Source of the DNA: Pseudacidovorax sp.
GTDB taxonomy: Bacteria > Pseudomonadota > Gammaproteobacteria > Burkholderiales > Burkholderiaceae_C
NCBI RefSeq assembly: GCF_017991995.1
Contig: NZ_JAGOPN010000003.1
Span: forward strand, 248,001 to 312,000
DNA: 64,000 bases
Direction of reading: 5' to 3'
Under the pieces are notes generated by a model, which did not search any database, had not been told where the DNA came from, and worked only from the letters and a program-made list of their open reading frames with translations. Both the position numbers and the translations under genes were made by a program. This document shows, piece by piece, positions 52,968 to 62,698 of the stretch. How positions within the stretch are numbered: the stretch's first letter is position 1; each line of letters opens with the position of its first letter.

Positions 52968-54587
52968 ATGGACCCTCGCCACACTCCCCCTTCCGAGACT
53001 TCGAACGCCGCAGAGCCGGTGGTGCCGCCCGCGCGGCCTCCGGGGCGGCGCAGCCGCTGGCTGGGGGGCTCGGCGGTGCTCGTGCTGGTGGCCGGCCTGG
53101 TGGGACTGGGCTGGTACCTGGTCCACCGTCCGGCGGCCGAAGGCAGCGCCGGCGTCGGCGGGCCACCGGGCCGCGGCGGGCCTGGAGGCCCCGGGGGGCC
53201 CGGCGGTCCGGGAGGGCCAGGTGGCGCGGGCGGCGGCTTCGGCAGCGTCACCGTGGGCAATGCCGTGGTGCGCAGCATGCAGTTGCCGATCACGCTCGAC
53301 GCACTCGGCACGGTCACGCCGCTGGCGACCGTCACGCTCAAGCCGCAGGTCGGCGGCGTGCTGACCGAGGTGCTGTTCACCGAGGGCCAGACGGTGCGCA
53401 AGGGCCAGCTGCTGGCCCGCATCGACCCACGCCCCTACCAGCAGGCGCTGGACCAGGCGCGCGGGACGCGGCTGCGCGACGAGGCACAGCTCGCCGCTGC
53501 CCGCGTCACGCTGGAGCGCTACCGCACGCTGCTCTCGCAGGACTCCATCGCCCGCCAGGACGTGGACACGCAGGCCGCGCTGGTGCGCCAGCTCGAAGGC
53601 ACGGTGGTCAGCGACAAGGCCGCCGAGGCCAGTGCGCAGCTCAACCTCGACTTCACCCGCATCACCGCCCCGGTGGCAGGCCGCATCGGCCTGCGTGCCG
53701 TGGACCCAGGCAACTACGTGGCGGCCAATGCGACCACGGGCGTCGCCGTCATCACGCAGATGAACCCGATCGACGTGCAGTTCTCGGTGCCGCAGGACCG
53801 TGTGCCGGACATCCAGGCGCAGCAGGCCACCGGATCCAGGCTGCAGGCCACGGCGCTGGATCGAACCCGCAGCGACGTGCTCGATCAGGGCGTGTTCTCC
53901 ACGCTCGACAACGTGGTCGACGTGGGCACCGGCACCGTCAAGGCCAAGGCCCGCTTCGACAACACGCAGGCCAAGCTCTTTCCCAGCCAGTTCGTGAACC
54001 TGCGGCTCACGCTGCGCACGGTCGATGCGCTGGTGGTGCCGGGGACCGCGGTGCGCACCGGGCCCACCGGCCCCTATGTCTATGTGATCCGCGACGACCG
54101 TACGGTGGAGGTGCGGCCCGTCAAGCGCGGCGAGTCCACGCCGGAGGTGATCGCCATCACCTCGGGCCTGCAAGCCGGCGAGAAGGTGGTGACCGAAGGC
54201 GGCGACCGGCTCAACGACGGCTCACGCGTTCAACTGCAGGGTGAGCGCCCGGCCACCGGCCCACGCCAGGGCGGGCAGCGCCGCCGCGGGGCCGAGGGTA
54301 CGGGCGCGCCCGCCGCCGGTGCGTCGGCGCCGCAAGCCGGGGTCTCGGCGCCCGCTGCCGGCGCGCCTGCGTCCGCTGCCGCCTCGCCTGCGCCCGCACT
54401 GCCCACGCCCGAGCAGCGCCAGCGCATGCTCGACAGTGCCCGCGACAACCCCGAACGGCTGGCCCGCATCCAGGCGATGCTCGACGGCCTGGACAAGGGC
54501 GATCCCGAGGCCATCGAGCGCTGGCAGCGCCTGCAACAGCGTCGGCGCGAAGGCGGCGGTGGTGGCGGCAGCGGTGAAGGCCGATGA
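52968..54587 (+). CDS. mdtA: RND efflux periplasmic adaptor subunit MdtA-like
   Basis: 539 residues. One N-terminal membrane anchor (LGGSAVLVLVAGLVGLGWYL), then a collagen-like tract of GGP triplets at about residues 65-90, then the membrane fusion protein core: TLDALGTVTPLATVTLKPQV, the lipoyl-type motif GQLLARIDPRPYQQAL, a short coiled-coil hairpin, and the half-motif DFTRITAPVAGRIGLRAVD. The C-terminus has an unusually long Ala/Pro/Gly and Arg-rich tail. It bridges the two RND pumps and the outer membrane channel encoded downstream. ATG at 52968 chosen by the anchor; stop overlaps mdtB by 4 bases. Confidence 0.93.
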   Translation: MDPRHTPPSETSNAAEPVVPPARPPGRRSRWLGGSAVLVLVAGLVGLGWYLVHRPAAEGSAGVGGPPGRGGPGGPGGPGGPGGPGGAGGGFGSVTVGNAVVRSMQLPITLDALGTVTPLATVTLKPQVGGVLTEVLFTEGQTVRKGQLLARIDPRPYQQALDQARGTRLRDEAQLAAARVTLERYRTLLSQDSIARQDVDTQAALVRQLEGTVVSDKAAEASAQLNLDFTRITAPVAGRIGLRAVDPGNYVAANATTGVAVITQMNPIDVQFSVPQDRVPDIQAQQATGSRLQATALDRTRSDVLDQGVFSTLDNVVDVGTGTVKAKARFDNTQAKLFPSQFVNLRLTLRTVDALVVPGTAVRTGPTGPYVYVIRDDRTVEVRPVKRGESTPEVIAITSGLQAGEKVVTEGGDRLNDGSRVQLQGERPATGPRQGGQRRRGAEGTGAPAAGASAPQAGVSAPAAGAPASAAASPAPALPTPEQRQRMLDSARDNPERLARIQAMLDGLDKGDPEAIERWQRLQQRRREGGGGGGSGEGR

Positions 54588-57500
54588 ATCCCTCGCGTCC
54601 CTTCATCGAGCGGCCGGTCGCCACCGGGCTGCTGATGCTGGCCATCGTGCTGGCCGGCCTGGTGGGCCTGCGCTTCCTGCCGCTGGCGGCGTTGCCGCAG
54701 GTGGACTACCCGACCATCCAGGTGCAGACGCTGTATCCCGGCGCCAGTCCCGAGGTCATGAGCCGCACCGTCAGTGCGCCGCTGGAGCGCCAATTCGGCC
54801 AGATGGCCGGCCTCAACCGCATGAGCTCGACCAGCGCGGCGGGCGTGTCCATCGTCACGCTGCAGTTCGACCTGGACCAGACGCTGGACGTCGCCGAGCA
54901 GCAGGTGCAGGCCGCGATCAACGCGGGCGGTTCCTTCCTGCCCACCGACCTGCCGGCGCCGCCGGTCTATGCCAAGGTCAACCCGGCCGATGCGCCCATC
55001 ATGACGCTGGCGGTCACGGCCGACACCCTGCCGCTGACCGAGGTGCAGAACATCGTCAACACCCGGCTGGCGCAGAAGATCAGCCAGGTCAGCGGCGTGG
55101 GCCTGGTCACGCTCGCGGGCGGCCAGCGGCCGGCCGTGCGCATCCAGGCCAACACGCAGGCCCTGGCTTCGGCCGGCATCGGGCTGGACACGCTGCGCAA
55201 CGCCATCGCCGCGGCCAATGCCAACGGCGCCAAGGGCAGCTTCGACGGGCCGCAGCGGGCCTACACCATCAACGCCAATGACGCGCTGCTCACCGCGGCC
55301 GACTACAAAAAGCTGATCGTCGCCTGGAAGAACAACGCCCCGGTGCGCCTGGCGGACGTGGCCCGCGTGGTCGACGGCGCCGAGAACGCGCAGCTGGGCG
55401 CCTGGGCCGGCCTCAAGGACGACCAGCCCCAGGCCAACGGGGCCGGCGACGGCTCGCTGCGCCAGTCGATCATCGTCAACGTGCAGCGCCAGCCGGGCGC
55501 CAACGTGATCTCCACCGTGGATGCCATCCGCGCCCGCCTGCCCGAGCTGCAGGCCGCCATGCCGGCCAATGTGCGGGTGGAGGTTCTGTCGGACCGCACC
55601 TCCGGCATCCGCGCCTCGGTCGGGCATGTGCAGATGGAACTGGTGCTGGCCGTGGTGCTGGTGGTGCTGGTCATCTTCCTGTTCCTGCACAGCCTGCGTG
55701 CCACGATCATCGCCAGCATCGCGGTGCCCATCTCGCTCATCGGCACGGCCGGCGTGATGTACCTGCTGGGCTACTCGCTCAACAACCTGAGCCTGATGGC
55801 CATGACCATCGCCACCGGCTTCGTGGTGGACGATGCCATCGTGATGATCGAGAACATCGCCCGCAAGCTGGAGGAGGGCGAGCCGCCCTTCAAGGCCGCG
55901 CTCGACGGCGCCTCGCAGATCGGCTTCACCATCATCTCGCTGACGGTGTCGCTGATCGCGGTGCTGATCCCGCTGCTGTTCATGCAGGACGTGGTGGGCC
56001 GGCTGTTCCGCGAATTCGCGGTCACGCTGGCCATCACCATCCTGATCTCGGCCGTGGTCTCGCTCACGCTCGTGCCCATGATGGCCGCGCGCTGGCTGGA
56101 GCCCGAATCGAAGAGCGGCGGCCGGCTCGGCCGCACAGTGCAGCGCTTCTTCGACCGCGTGATCGCCCGCTACGACGTGGGCCTGGGATGGGTGCTGCGC
56201 CACCAGGGCCTGACGCTGGTGGTGGCCGTGGCCACGCTGGCACTCACGGCCCTGATGTACGTGGTCATTCCCAAGGGCCTGTTCCCCACGCAGGACACCG
56301 GCCAGCTCAAGGCCCGCATCGAGGCCTCGCAGGATGTGTCGTACGAGCGCATGGCCCAGCTGCAGGAGCGCGCGGCCGCCGTCGTGCTGGCCGATGCCGA
56401 TGTGCAGAGCGTGAGCTCGGTGGTCGGCGTGGACGGCGCCAGCAACATGGCCCTGAACACCGGCAGCATGCTCATCAACCTGCGCCGCAGCCGCGATGCG
56501 CAGGACGTGGTGATGAACCGGCTGACGCAGGCGGTGCGGGCGCAGGTGGCGGGCGTCAAGCTCTACCTGCAGCCCACGCAGGACCTGACCATCGATGCCG
56601 AATCCGGCCCCACCGAATTCCGCGTGGCGCTGGAAGGTTCGGACACCGCCACCGTCAACGACTGGGCGAAGAAGCTCGTCGCGCGTCTGGGCAATGAGCC
56701 GCTGGTGCGCAATGCCACCACCGACGCCGGCGCGCAGGGCCTGGCTGCCTATGTGGACATCGATCGCAACACGGCCTCGCGTCTGTCGGTCACGGCCAGC
56801 TCGGTGGACGATGCCCTCTACAGCGCCTTCGGCCAGCGCATCGTCTCCACCATCTTCACTGAGACCAACCAGTACCGCGTGATCCTGGAGGCGCAGCGTG
56901 AGGGGCTCGATTCGCCCCAGGGCCTGGGCAGTCTGCAACTGCGCACCGGCGGCGGCACGGCCACGCCGCTGTCGGCCTTCGCCACCGTGCGCGAGCAGCC
57001 CGCGCCGCTGCAGATCACACGGGTGGCGCAGTACCCCGCGGCCACGGTCGGCTTCGACACCGCGCCGGGTGTGGCGCTGGGCAAGTCGGTGTCGGCCATC
57101 CGCGCCGCAGCCAATGAGATCGGCCTGCCTGTCGGCATCAACCTGCGCTTCCTGGGGGCGGCCGGGGCCTACGAGAACTCGCTCACCAGCCAGCTGTGGC
57201 TGATCCTGGCGGCGGTGGTGTGCGTGTACATCGTGCTCGGCGTGCTGTACGAGAGCTATGTGCACCCGATGACCATCCTCTCGACGCTGCCCTCGGCCGG
57301 CGTGGGCGCGCTGCTGGCGCTGATGCTCAGCGGCAACGACCTGGGCGTGATCGGCATCATCGGCATCATCCTGCTGATCGGCATCGTCAAGAAGAACGCG
57401 ATCATGATGATCGACTTCGCCATCGACGCGGAACGCAACGAGGGCAAGCCGCCGGAAGACGCCATCCGCCAGGCCGCGCTGCTGCGCTTCCGGCCCATCC

Positions 57501-57754
57501 TGATGACGACGCTGGCGGCGCTGTTCGCCGCGGTGCCGCTGATGCTGGGCCTGGGCGAGGGCGCGGAACTGCGCCGGCCGCTGGGCCTGTCGATCTTCGG
57601 CGGGCTGGTGCTGTCGCAACTGCTCACGCTGTTCACCACGCCGGTGATCTACCTCGCCTTCGACCGGCTGGGCCGGCGCTTCTCGCGCCGACGCCGTGAC
57701 GAGGATGACGGCGACGGTGGCGCCACGGTCCCTGCGCCGGAGGCCCGCGCGTGA
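54584..57754 (+). CDS. mdtB: RND multidrug transporter MdtB-like (first pump subunit)
   Basis: 1056 residues, the normal size for an HAE1-type RND pump. Twelve membrane helices and two large periplasmic loops are evident. N-terminal LLMLAIVLAGLVGLRFLPLA and ALPQVDYPTIQVQTLYPGA, the proton-relay Asp pair in TM4 (ATGFVVDDAIVMIEN) and the TM10-12 LLIGIVKKNAIMMIDFAI block are intact. MdtB and MdtC form a B2C heterotrimer that exports bile salts, novobiocin and other drugs in Escherichia coli. Overlaps mdtA by 4 bases (ATGA) and mdtC by 4 bases. Confidence 0.94.
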   Translation: MNPSRPFIERPVATGLLMLAIVLAGLVGLRFLPLAALPQVDYPTIQVQTLYPGASPEVMSRTVSAPLERQFGQMAGLNRMSSTSAAGVSIVTLQFDLDQTLDVAEQQVQAAINAGGSFLPTDLPAPPVYAKVNPADAPIMTLAVTADTLPLTEVQNIVNTRLAQKISQVSGVGLVTLAGGQRPAVRIQANTQALASAGIGLDTLRNAIAAANANGAKGSFDGPQRAYTINANDALLTAADYKKLIVAWKNNAPVRLADVARVVDGAENAQLGAWAGLKDDQPQANGAGDGSLRQSIIVNVQRQPGANVISTVDAIRARLPELQAAMPANVRVEVLSDRTSGIRASVGHVQMELVLAVVLVVLVIFLFLHSLRATIIASIAVPISLIGTAGVMYLLGYSLNNLSLMAMTIATGFVVDDAIVMIENIARKLEEGEPPFKAALDGASQIGFTIISLTVSLIAVLIPLLFMQDVVGRLFREFAVTLAITILISAVVSLTLVPMMAARWLEPESKSGGRLGRTVQRFFDRVIARYDVGLGWVLRHQGLTLVVAVATLALTALMYVVIPKGLFPTQDTGQLKARIEASQDVSYERMAQLQERAAAVVLADADVQSVSSVVGVDGASNMALNTGSMLINLRRSRDAQDVVMNRLTQAVRAQVAGVKLYLQPTQDLTIDAESGPTEFRVALEGSDTATVNDWAKKLVARLGNEPLVRNATTDAGAQGLAAYVDIDRNTASRLSVTASSVDDALYSAFGQRIVSTIFTETNQYRVILEAQREGLDSPQGLGSLQLRTGGGTATPLSAFATVREQPAPLQITRVAQYPAATVGFDTAPGVALGKSVSAIRAAANEIGLPVGINLRFLGAAGAYENSLTSQLWLILAAVVCVYIVLGVLYESYVHPMTILSTLPSAGVGALLALMLSGNDLGVIGIIGIILLIGIVKKNAIMMIDFAIDAERNEGKPPEDAIRQAALLRFRPILMTTLAALFAAVPLMLGLGEGAELRRPLGLSIFGGLVLSQLLTLFTTPVIYLAFDRLGRRFSRRRRDEDDGDGGATVPAPEARA

Positions 57755-60700
57755 ACCTGTCGCGCCCCTTCGTGTTGCGGCCGGTGGCCACGGTGCTGCT
57801 GACGCTGGGCATTGCGCTGGCGGGCATCCTGGCCTTCTTCAAGCTGCCGGTGTCGCCACTGCCCAAGGTGGACTTCCCGGTCATCAGCGTCAGTGCCAGC
57901 ATCGCCGGCGCCAGTCCCGACACCATGGCCAGCAGCGTGGCCACGCCGCTGGAGCGGCGGCTGGGCGTGATTCCGGGGGTGAATGAGCTGACCTCCACCA
58001 GCTCGGTGGGCTCCACCCGCATCACGCTGCAGTTCGACCTGGACCGCGACATCGATTCGGCCGCGCGCGAGGTGCAGGCCGCCATCAATGCGGCCCGCGT
58101 CGACCTGCCCGCCACGCTGCGCAGCAACCCGACCTACCGCAAGGCCAACCCGGCCGCGGCGCCGGTGATGATCATCGCGCTCACGTCCAAGACGCGCACG
58201 CCCGGGCAGATCTACGACACGGTCTCCAACATCGTGAGCCAGCGCCTTTCGCAGGTCGAAGGCGTGGGCGACGTGGAGATCGGCGGCGGCTCGCTGCCCG
58301 CCGTGCGGGTGGAACTGGAGCCCTTCAGCCTCAACCGCCTGGGCATCAGCACCGAGGACGTGCGCGCGGCCATCCAGGCCAACAACGCCAACCGGCCCAA
58401 GGGCGTGATCGAGAGCGAGGACCGGCGGCTGCAGATCTACACGCCGTCCCCGGGCCTGCGCGCGGCCGACTACCGCGATCTGGTGATCGCCTGGCGCAAC
58501 AACGCGGCGGTGCGCCTGAAGGACGTGGCCGAGGTCATCGACAGCGTCGAGAACACGCGCACCCTGGGCCTGTTCAACGGCCAGCCGGCCATCGTGGTGC
58601 TGCTGCGCGCCCAGGCCGACGCCAACGTGATCGAGACGGTGGACGCGGTGCGCGCGCTGATCCCCGAACTCAAGGCGCAGCTGCCGCAGGACATCGACGT
58701 GCAGGTAGCCTCGGACCGGACGGCCTCCATCCGCTCGGCCCTGCACGAGGTCGAGTTCACGCTGATGATCTCGGTCGCGCTGGTGGTGCTGGTGGTGGGG
58801 CTGTTCCTGCGGCGTGCACGGGCGACCATCATCCCGACCGTGGCCACGGTGGTATCGCTACTGGGCACCTTCGGCGTGATGTACCTGCTGGGCTTCTCGC
58901 TCAACAACCTGAGCCTGATGGCCCTGACGGTGGCCACCGGCTTCGTGGTGGACGACGCCATCGTGGTGCTGGAGAACACGCAGCGGCACATCGAGAACGG
59001 CATGGGCCGGCTGCAGGCGGCGCTGCAGGGTGCGCGCGAGGTCGGCTTCACCGTGCTGTCCATCAGCCTGTCGCTGGTGGCGGTGTTCATTCCGCTGCTG
59101 TTCATGGGCGGTCAGGTGGGCCGTCTGTTCCATGAGTTCGCGGTGACGCTGTCGGTGGCGGTGCTGATCTCGCTGGTGATCTCGCTCACCACCACGCCCA
59201 TGATGTGCGCGGCCCTGCTGCGGGCGGAGGGCTGGTACCAGCGCCGCCCGCCCGGGCCGCTGGGCCGCCGCTGGGCCCCGGTCAGCGCCTGGCTGGGCCG
59301 CCAGGGCGACCGTCTGTGGGGCGGCATCCTTCGTGGCTATGCCCGCAGCCTGGACTGGGCGCTGGCCAGCAAGACCATCGTGGTGATCTCGCTGCTGGCG
59401 GTGATCGGCCTGAACGTCTACCTGTTCGTCCATGTGCCCAAGGGCTACTTCCCGCAGCAGGACAACGGGCAGATCAACGCCGGCCTGCGGGCCGACCAGA
59501 GCATCTCGTCCGTCGCGCTGTCGGCCAAGCTCAAGCAGGCGGTGGACATCATCAAGGCCGACCCGGCGGTGGACACGGTGGTGGGCTTCACCGGCGGCAC
59601 GCGCGCGGGCGGCGGCTTCATGTTCGTCAACCTGAAGCCGCTGGCCGAACGGGGCGTGAAGACGCAGGTGGTGATCGACCGGCTGCGGCCGCAGCTCAAC
59701 CAGCTCACGGGCCTGCGGGTCTTCCTGGGGCCGGTGCAGGAGCTGCGCATGGGCGGGCGCTCCAGCAATTCCACCTACCAGTACACGCTGCGCGCCGACA
59801 ACATCACCGACCTGCGGGCCGCCTCGGCCAAGCTGGCCGCGCGCATGGCAGAGCTGCCGCAGCTGGCCGACGTCGACGGCGAGAGCTCCAACGACAACGG
59901 CGTCGAGACCTTCCTGTCGGTGGATCGCGACGCGGCCGCGCGGCTGGGCGTCAACACCACCGCACTCAACAGTGCGCTCTACAACGCCTACGGGCAGCGC
60001 TCGGTGGCGACCATCTACAACGACCTCAACCAGTACTCGGTCATCATGGAGTGGGCGCCGCGCTTCCAGACCTCGCCGCTGGCGCTGAAGGACCTGTACG
60101 TGCCCTCCACGCTCAGCAGCACGACCAACGCGGACGGCAGCACGGGCAGCACCTCGCTGCAGGCGAACACCGACACCAGCACCGGCACCTCGACCACCAC
60201 CTCGGCCAACCCGGGGCAGCGCGGCGCTTCCACCGGCCAGGCGCTGGCCACCAGCACGACCACCCTGGTCCCGCTGTCGGCCTTCGCCACGCTCAAGGAG
60301 CGGGCGGTGCCCAGCGCCATCAGCCACGAGGACACCGAGCTGTCGAGCACCATCTCCTTCAACCTGCCCGACGGCGTGACGCTGCAGGAGGCACAGGCGG
60401 CCATCAAACAGGCCGAGAACGACGTGGCCCTGCCCATCAACGTGCGCGGCAGCTTCGGCGGCACGGCGCGCGCGGCGCAGCAGAGCGGCAACCAGCAGGC
60501 GCTGCTGATCGTCGGGGCCATCGTGGTCATCTACATCGTCCTGGGCATCCTGTACGAGAGCCTGATCCATCCGGTGACGGTGCTCACCACGCTGCCCTCG
60601 GCGGGCGTGGGTGCGGTGCTGGCGCTGCTGATGCTGCGCATGGACCTGTCGATCATGGCGCTGATCGGGCTCTTCCTGCTGATCGGCATCGTCAAGAAGA

Positions 60701-61035
60701 ACGCCATCATGATCATCGACTTCGCGCTGGAGGCGCAGCGCCGGCGGGGCCTCACGGCCACCGAGGCGGTGCGCGAGGCCAGCCTGCTGCGGCTGCGGCC
60801 CATCCTCATGACCACGCTGGCCGCCATGCTGGGCGCGCTGCCGCTGGCCATCGGCTTCGGCGTGGGCTCGGAGCTGCGCCAGCCCCTGGGCGTGACCATC
60901 ATCGGCGGCCTCGTCGCGAGCCAGTTGCTCACGCTGCTCACCGTGCCCGTCATCTATGTGCTGATGGACCGCCTGCGTCCCGGCGGCGGCCGCGTGCCGC
61001 CCATCGCCATCCACGAACACGCTCCCACCCGATGA
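57751..61035 (+). CDS. mdtC: RND multidrug transporter MdtC-like (second pump subunit) with Ser/Thr-rich insert
   Basis: 1094 residues, about 50 longer than usual. The RND framework is complete: VLRPVATVLLTLGIALAGI, LPKVDFPVISVSASIAGA, the TM4 Asp pair in ATGFVVDDAIVVLEN and LLIGIVKKNAIMIIDFAL. The excess is a low-complexity Ser/Thr/Asn/Gly stretch at about residues 786-838 (STLSSTTNADGSTGSTSL and onward), between the conserved ALKDLYV and LVPLSAFA of the periplasmic porter domain. Start GTG at 57751 overlaps the mdtB stop. Paired with MdtB in a heterotrimer by analogy; the overlap of genes supports a fixed ratio. Confidence 0.94.
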   Translation: MNLSRPFVLRPVATVLLTLGIALAGILAFFKLPVSPLPKVDFPVISVSASIAGASPDTMASSVATPLERRLGVIPGVNELTSTSSVGSTRITLQFDLDRDIDSAAREVQAAINAARVDLPATLRSNPTYRKANPAAAPVMIIALTSKTRTPGQIYDTVSNIVSQRLSQVEGVGDVEIGGGSLPAVRVELEPFSLNRLGISTEDVRAAIQANNANRPKGVIESEDRRLQIYTPSPGLRAADYRDLVIAWRNNAAVRLKDVAEVIDSVENTRTLGLFNGQPAIVVLLRAQADANVIETVDAVRALIPELKAQLPQDIDVQVASDRTASIRSALHEVEFTLMISVALVVLVVGLFLRRARATIIPTVATVVSLLGTFGVMYLLGFSLNNLSLMALTVATGFVVDDAIVVLENTQRHIENGMGRLQAALQGAREVGFTVLSISLSLVAVFIPLLFMGGQVGRLFHEFAVTLSVAVLISLVISLTTTPMMCAALLRAEGWYQRRPPGPLGRRWAPVSAWLGRQGDRLWGGILRGYARSLDWALASKTIVVISLLAVIGLNVYLFVHVPKGYFPQQDNGQINAGLRADQSISSVALSAKLKQAVDIIKADPAVDTVVGFTGGTRAGGGFMFVNLKPLAERGVKTQVVIDRLRPQLNQLTGLRVFLGPVQELRMGGRSSNSTYQYTLRADNITDLRAASAKLAARMAELPQLADVDGESSNDNGVETFLSVDRDAAARLGVNTTALNSALYNAYGQRSVATIYNDLNQYSVIMEWAPRFQTSPLALKDLYVPSTLSSTTNADGSTGSTSLQANTDTSTGTSTTTSANPGQRGASTGQALATSTTTLVPLSAFATLKERAVPSAISHEDTELSSTISFNLPDGVTLQEAQAAIKQAENDVALPINVRGSFGGTARAAQQSGNQQALLIVGAIVVIYIVLGILYESLIHPVTVLTTLPSAGVGAVLALLMLRMDLSIMALIGLFLLIGIVKKNAIMIIDFALEAQRRRGLTATEAVREASLLRLRPILMTTLAAMLGALPLAIGFGVGSELRQPLGVTIIGGLVASQLLTLLTVPVIYVLMDRLRPGGGRVPPIAIHEHAPTR

Positions 61036-62519
61036 AGACCCGCCTCGCTCCTTCCGCCTTCCCCGCGCGCCGGCAGCTGCTGCTGGCGGCGCCGGCAGCC
61101 GTCCTGCTGGCCGGCTGCGCCGTGGGGCCGCGCTATGTGCCGCCGGCCGATGCCGCCCCCATGGCCTTCAAGGAGGCGCCGGCCGTGGCCGGCTGGTTGC
61201 CCGCCACGCCGGGCGACACGCTGGACAAGGGGCCGTGGTGGAAGCGCTTCGACGATGCCCAGCTCGATGCGCTGGCCGAGCGCGTGCAGTTGAACAACCA
61301 GAACATCGCCGTTGCCGTGGCCGCCTACAGCCAGGCCCAGGCGCTGGTGCGCGAGCAGCGCGCCTCGCTGCTGCCGTCGCTCACGGCCAGCGGCAGCGGC
61401 CGCCGCAGCGGGCCTGTCCGGAGCAACAGCGGCACGTCGCCGTCCAGCAGCTTCTCGGCCGGGCTCACGGCGAGCTGGGACGCCGACCTCTGGGGCCGCC
61501 TGCGCCTGTCGGTGGAAAGCGCCAGTGCCAGCGCGCAGGCCAGTCAGGCCGACCTGGCGGCGGCCCGGCTGTCGGCCACGGGCGCGCTGGCCACCAACTA
61601 CCTGCAGCTGCGCGCGACGGATGCCGAGATCGCGCTGCTGGATCGCACGCTCGAAGGCTACGAGCGCTCGCTGACCATCACACGCAACCGCTACCAGGCG
61701 GGCATCGCGGCGCAGACCGACGTGCTGCAGGCGCAGACCCAACTGGTCAGCGCGCGTTCGGACCGTGCGGGCCTGGTGCGCGACCGGGCCGTGCTGGAGC
61801 ATGCGATCGCCGTGCTGGTGGGCGTGGCGCCGGCCGACTTCCGCATCGCACCGCAGGCCGACTGGCTGCCGGTGGTGCCCGCGGTGCCGCTCAGCCTGCC
61901 GGCCGAACTGCTGCAGCGCCGGCCCGACATCGCGGCGGCCGAACGCGCGATGGCGCGGGCCAATGCGCAGATCGGCATCGCCCGCAGCGCCTACTTTCCC
62001 AGCCTCAATCTCACGGCCTCGGTCACCGGCAGCGCGAGCCGGGTGGGCGACCTCTTCAATGCCTCGAACCTGCTGTGGGCGCTGGGCCTCTCGGCCGCGC
62101 AGACGGTGTTCGATGGCGGCGCCATCGCGGCCCAGGTGGATGCGGCCGGCGCCACCTACCAGGGCGCGGTGGCCAGCTACCGGCAGACCGTACTGACTGC
62201 CTTCCAGGCGGTGGAGGACCAGTTGAGCAATGCCGCTGCGCAGGCCGAGCAGGCCGTGCTGCTGCGCCAGGCCTCTGAAGCCGCGGACCTGACGGAGCAG
62301 CAGATCCTCAACCGCTACCGCGCTGGCCAGGTGAACTACACCGACGTGGTGACGGCCCAGGCCTCGGCCCTGAGCGCGCGGCGCAGCCTGCTCAATGCCC
62401 AGCTGTCGCGGCAGGCCTCGGCGGTGGCGCTCATCCAGGCGCTCGGGGGTGGGTGGGAGGCCGACTGGTTGCGCACGCCGGTAGCCGCGCCGTCCGCACT
62501 CCCTGGGGCCACGCGTTGA
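61032..62519 (+). CDS. RND efflux outer membrane factor (OprM/NodT family lipoprotein)
   Basis: 495 residues. Lipoprotein signal peptide with lipobox LLAGC (Cys about residue 29). The two OEP repeats follow: PWWKRFDDAQLDALAERVQL, the coiled-coil NYLQLRATDAEIALLDRTL, YQAGIAAQTDVLQAQTQL and, in the second repeat, LLQRRPDIAAAERAMARANA, RYRAGQVNYTDVVTAQASAL. This is the trimeric TolC-like exit duct for the MdtABC pump. Its ATG overlaps the mdtC stop by 4 bases, so all four genes are translationally coupled, giving a self-contained tripartite system. Unlike enteric mdtABC, which relies on TolC, the channel is encoded in the operon. Confidence 0.94.
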   Translation: MKTRLAPSAFPARRQLLLAAPAAVLLAGCAVGPRYVPPADAAPMAFKEAPAVAGWLPATPGDTLDKGPWWKRFDDAQLDALAERVQLNNQNIAVAVAAYSQAQALVREQRASLLPSLTASGSGRRSGPVRSNSGTSPSSSFSAGLTASWDADLWGRLRLSVESASASAQASQADLAAARLSATGALATNYLQLRATDAEIALLDRTLEGYERSLTITRNRYQAGIAAQTDVLQAQTQLVSARSDRAGLVRDRAVLEHAIAVLVGVAPADFRIAPQADWLPVVPAVPLSLPAELLQRRPDIAAAERAMARANAQIGIARSAYFPSLNLTASVTGSASRVGDLFNASNLLWALGLSAAQTVFDGGAIAAQVDAAGATYQGAVASYRQTVLTAFQAVEDQLSNAAAQAEQAVLLRQASEAADLTEQQILNRYRAGQVNYTDVVTAQASALSARRSLLNAQLSRQASAVALIQALGGGWEADWLRTPVAAPSALPGATR

Positions 62520-62698
62520 GCCGGAACTGAGGCTCGCCATGAGCAGACGGTTGCGCGCTGCACCGCTGCGTGGCCTGAGTTCTCCCAGTTCACCTCAAGG
62601 TTGCTTTCGAGAATCGGCCTAACATTCCTGCCGCCCGGCATTTGACCGGGCCCGCTGCTGCAGCCCCGCGGCGGCGAGATTCATCAGGGAGTAGGGCA

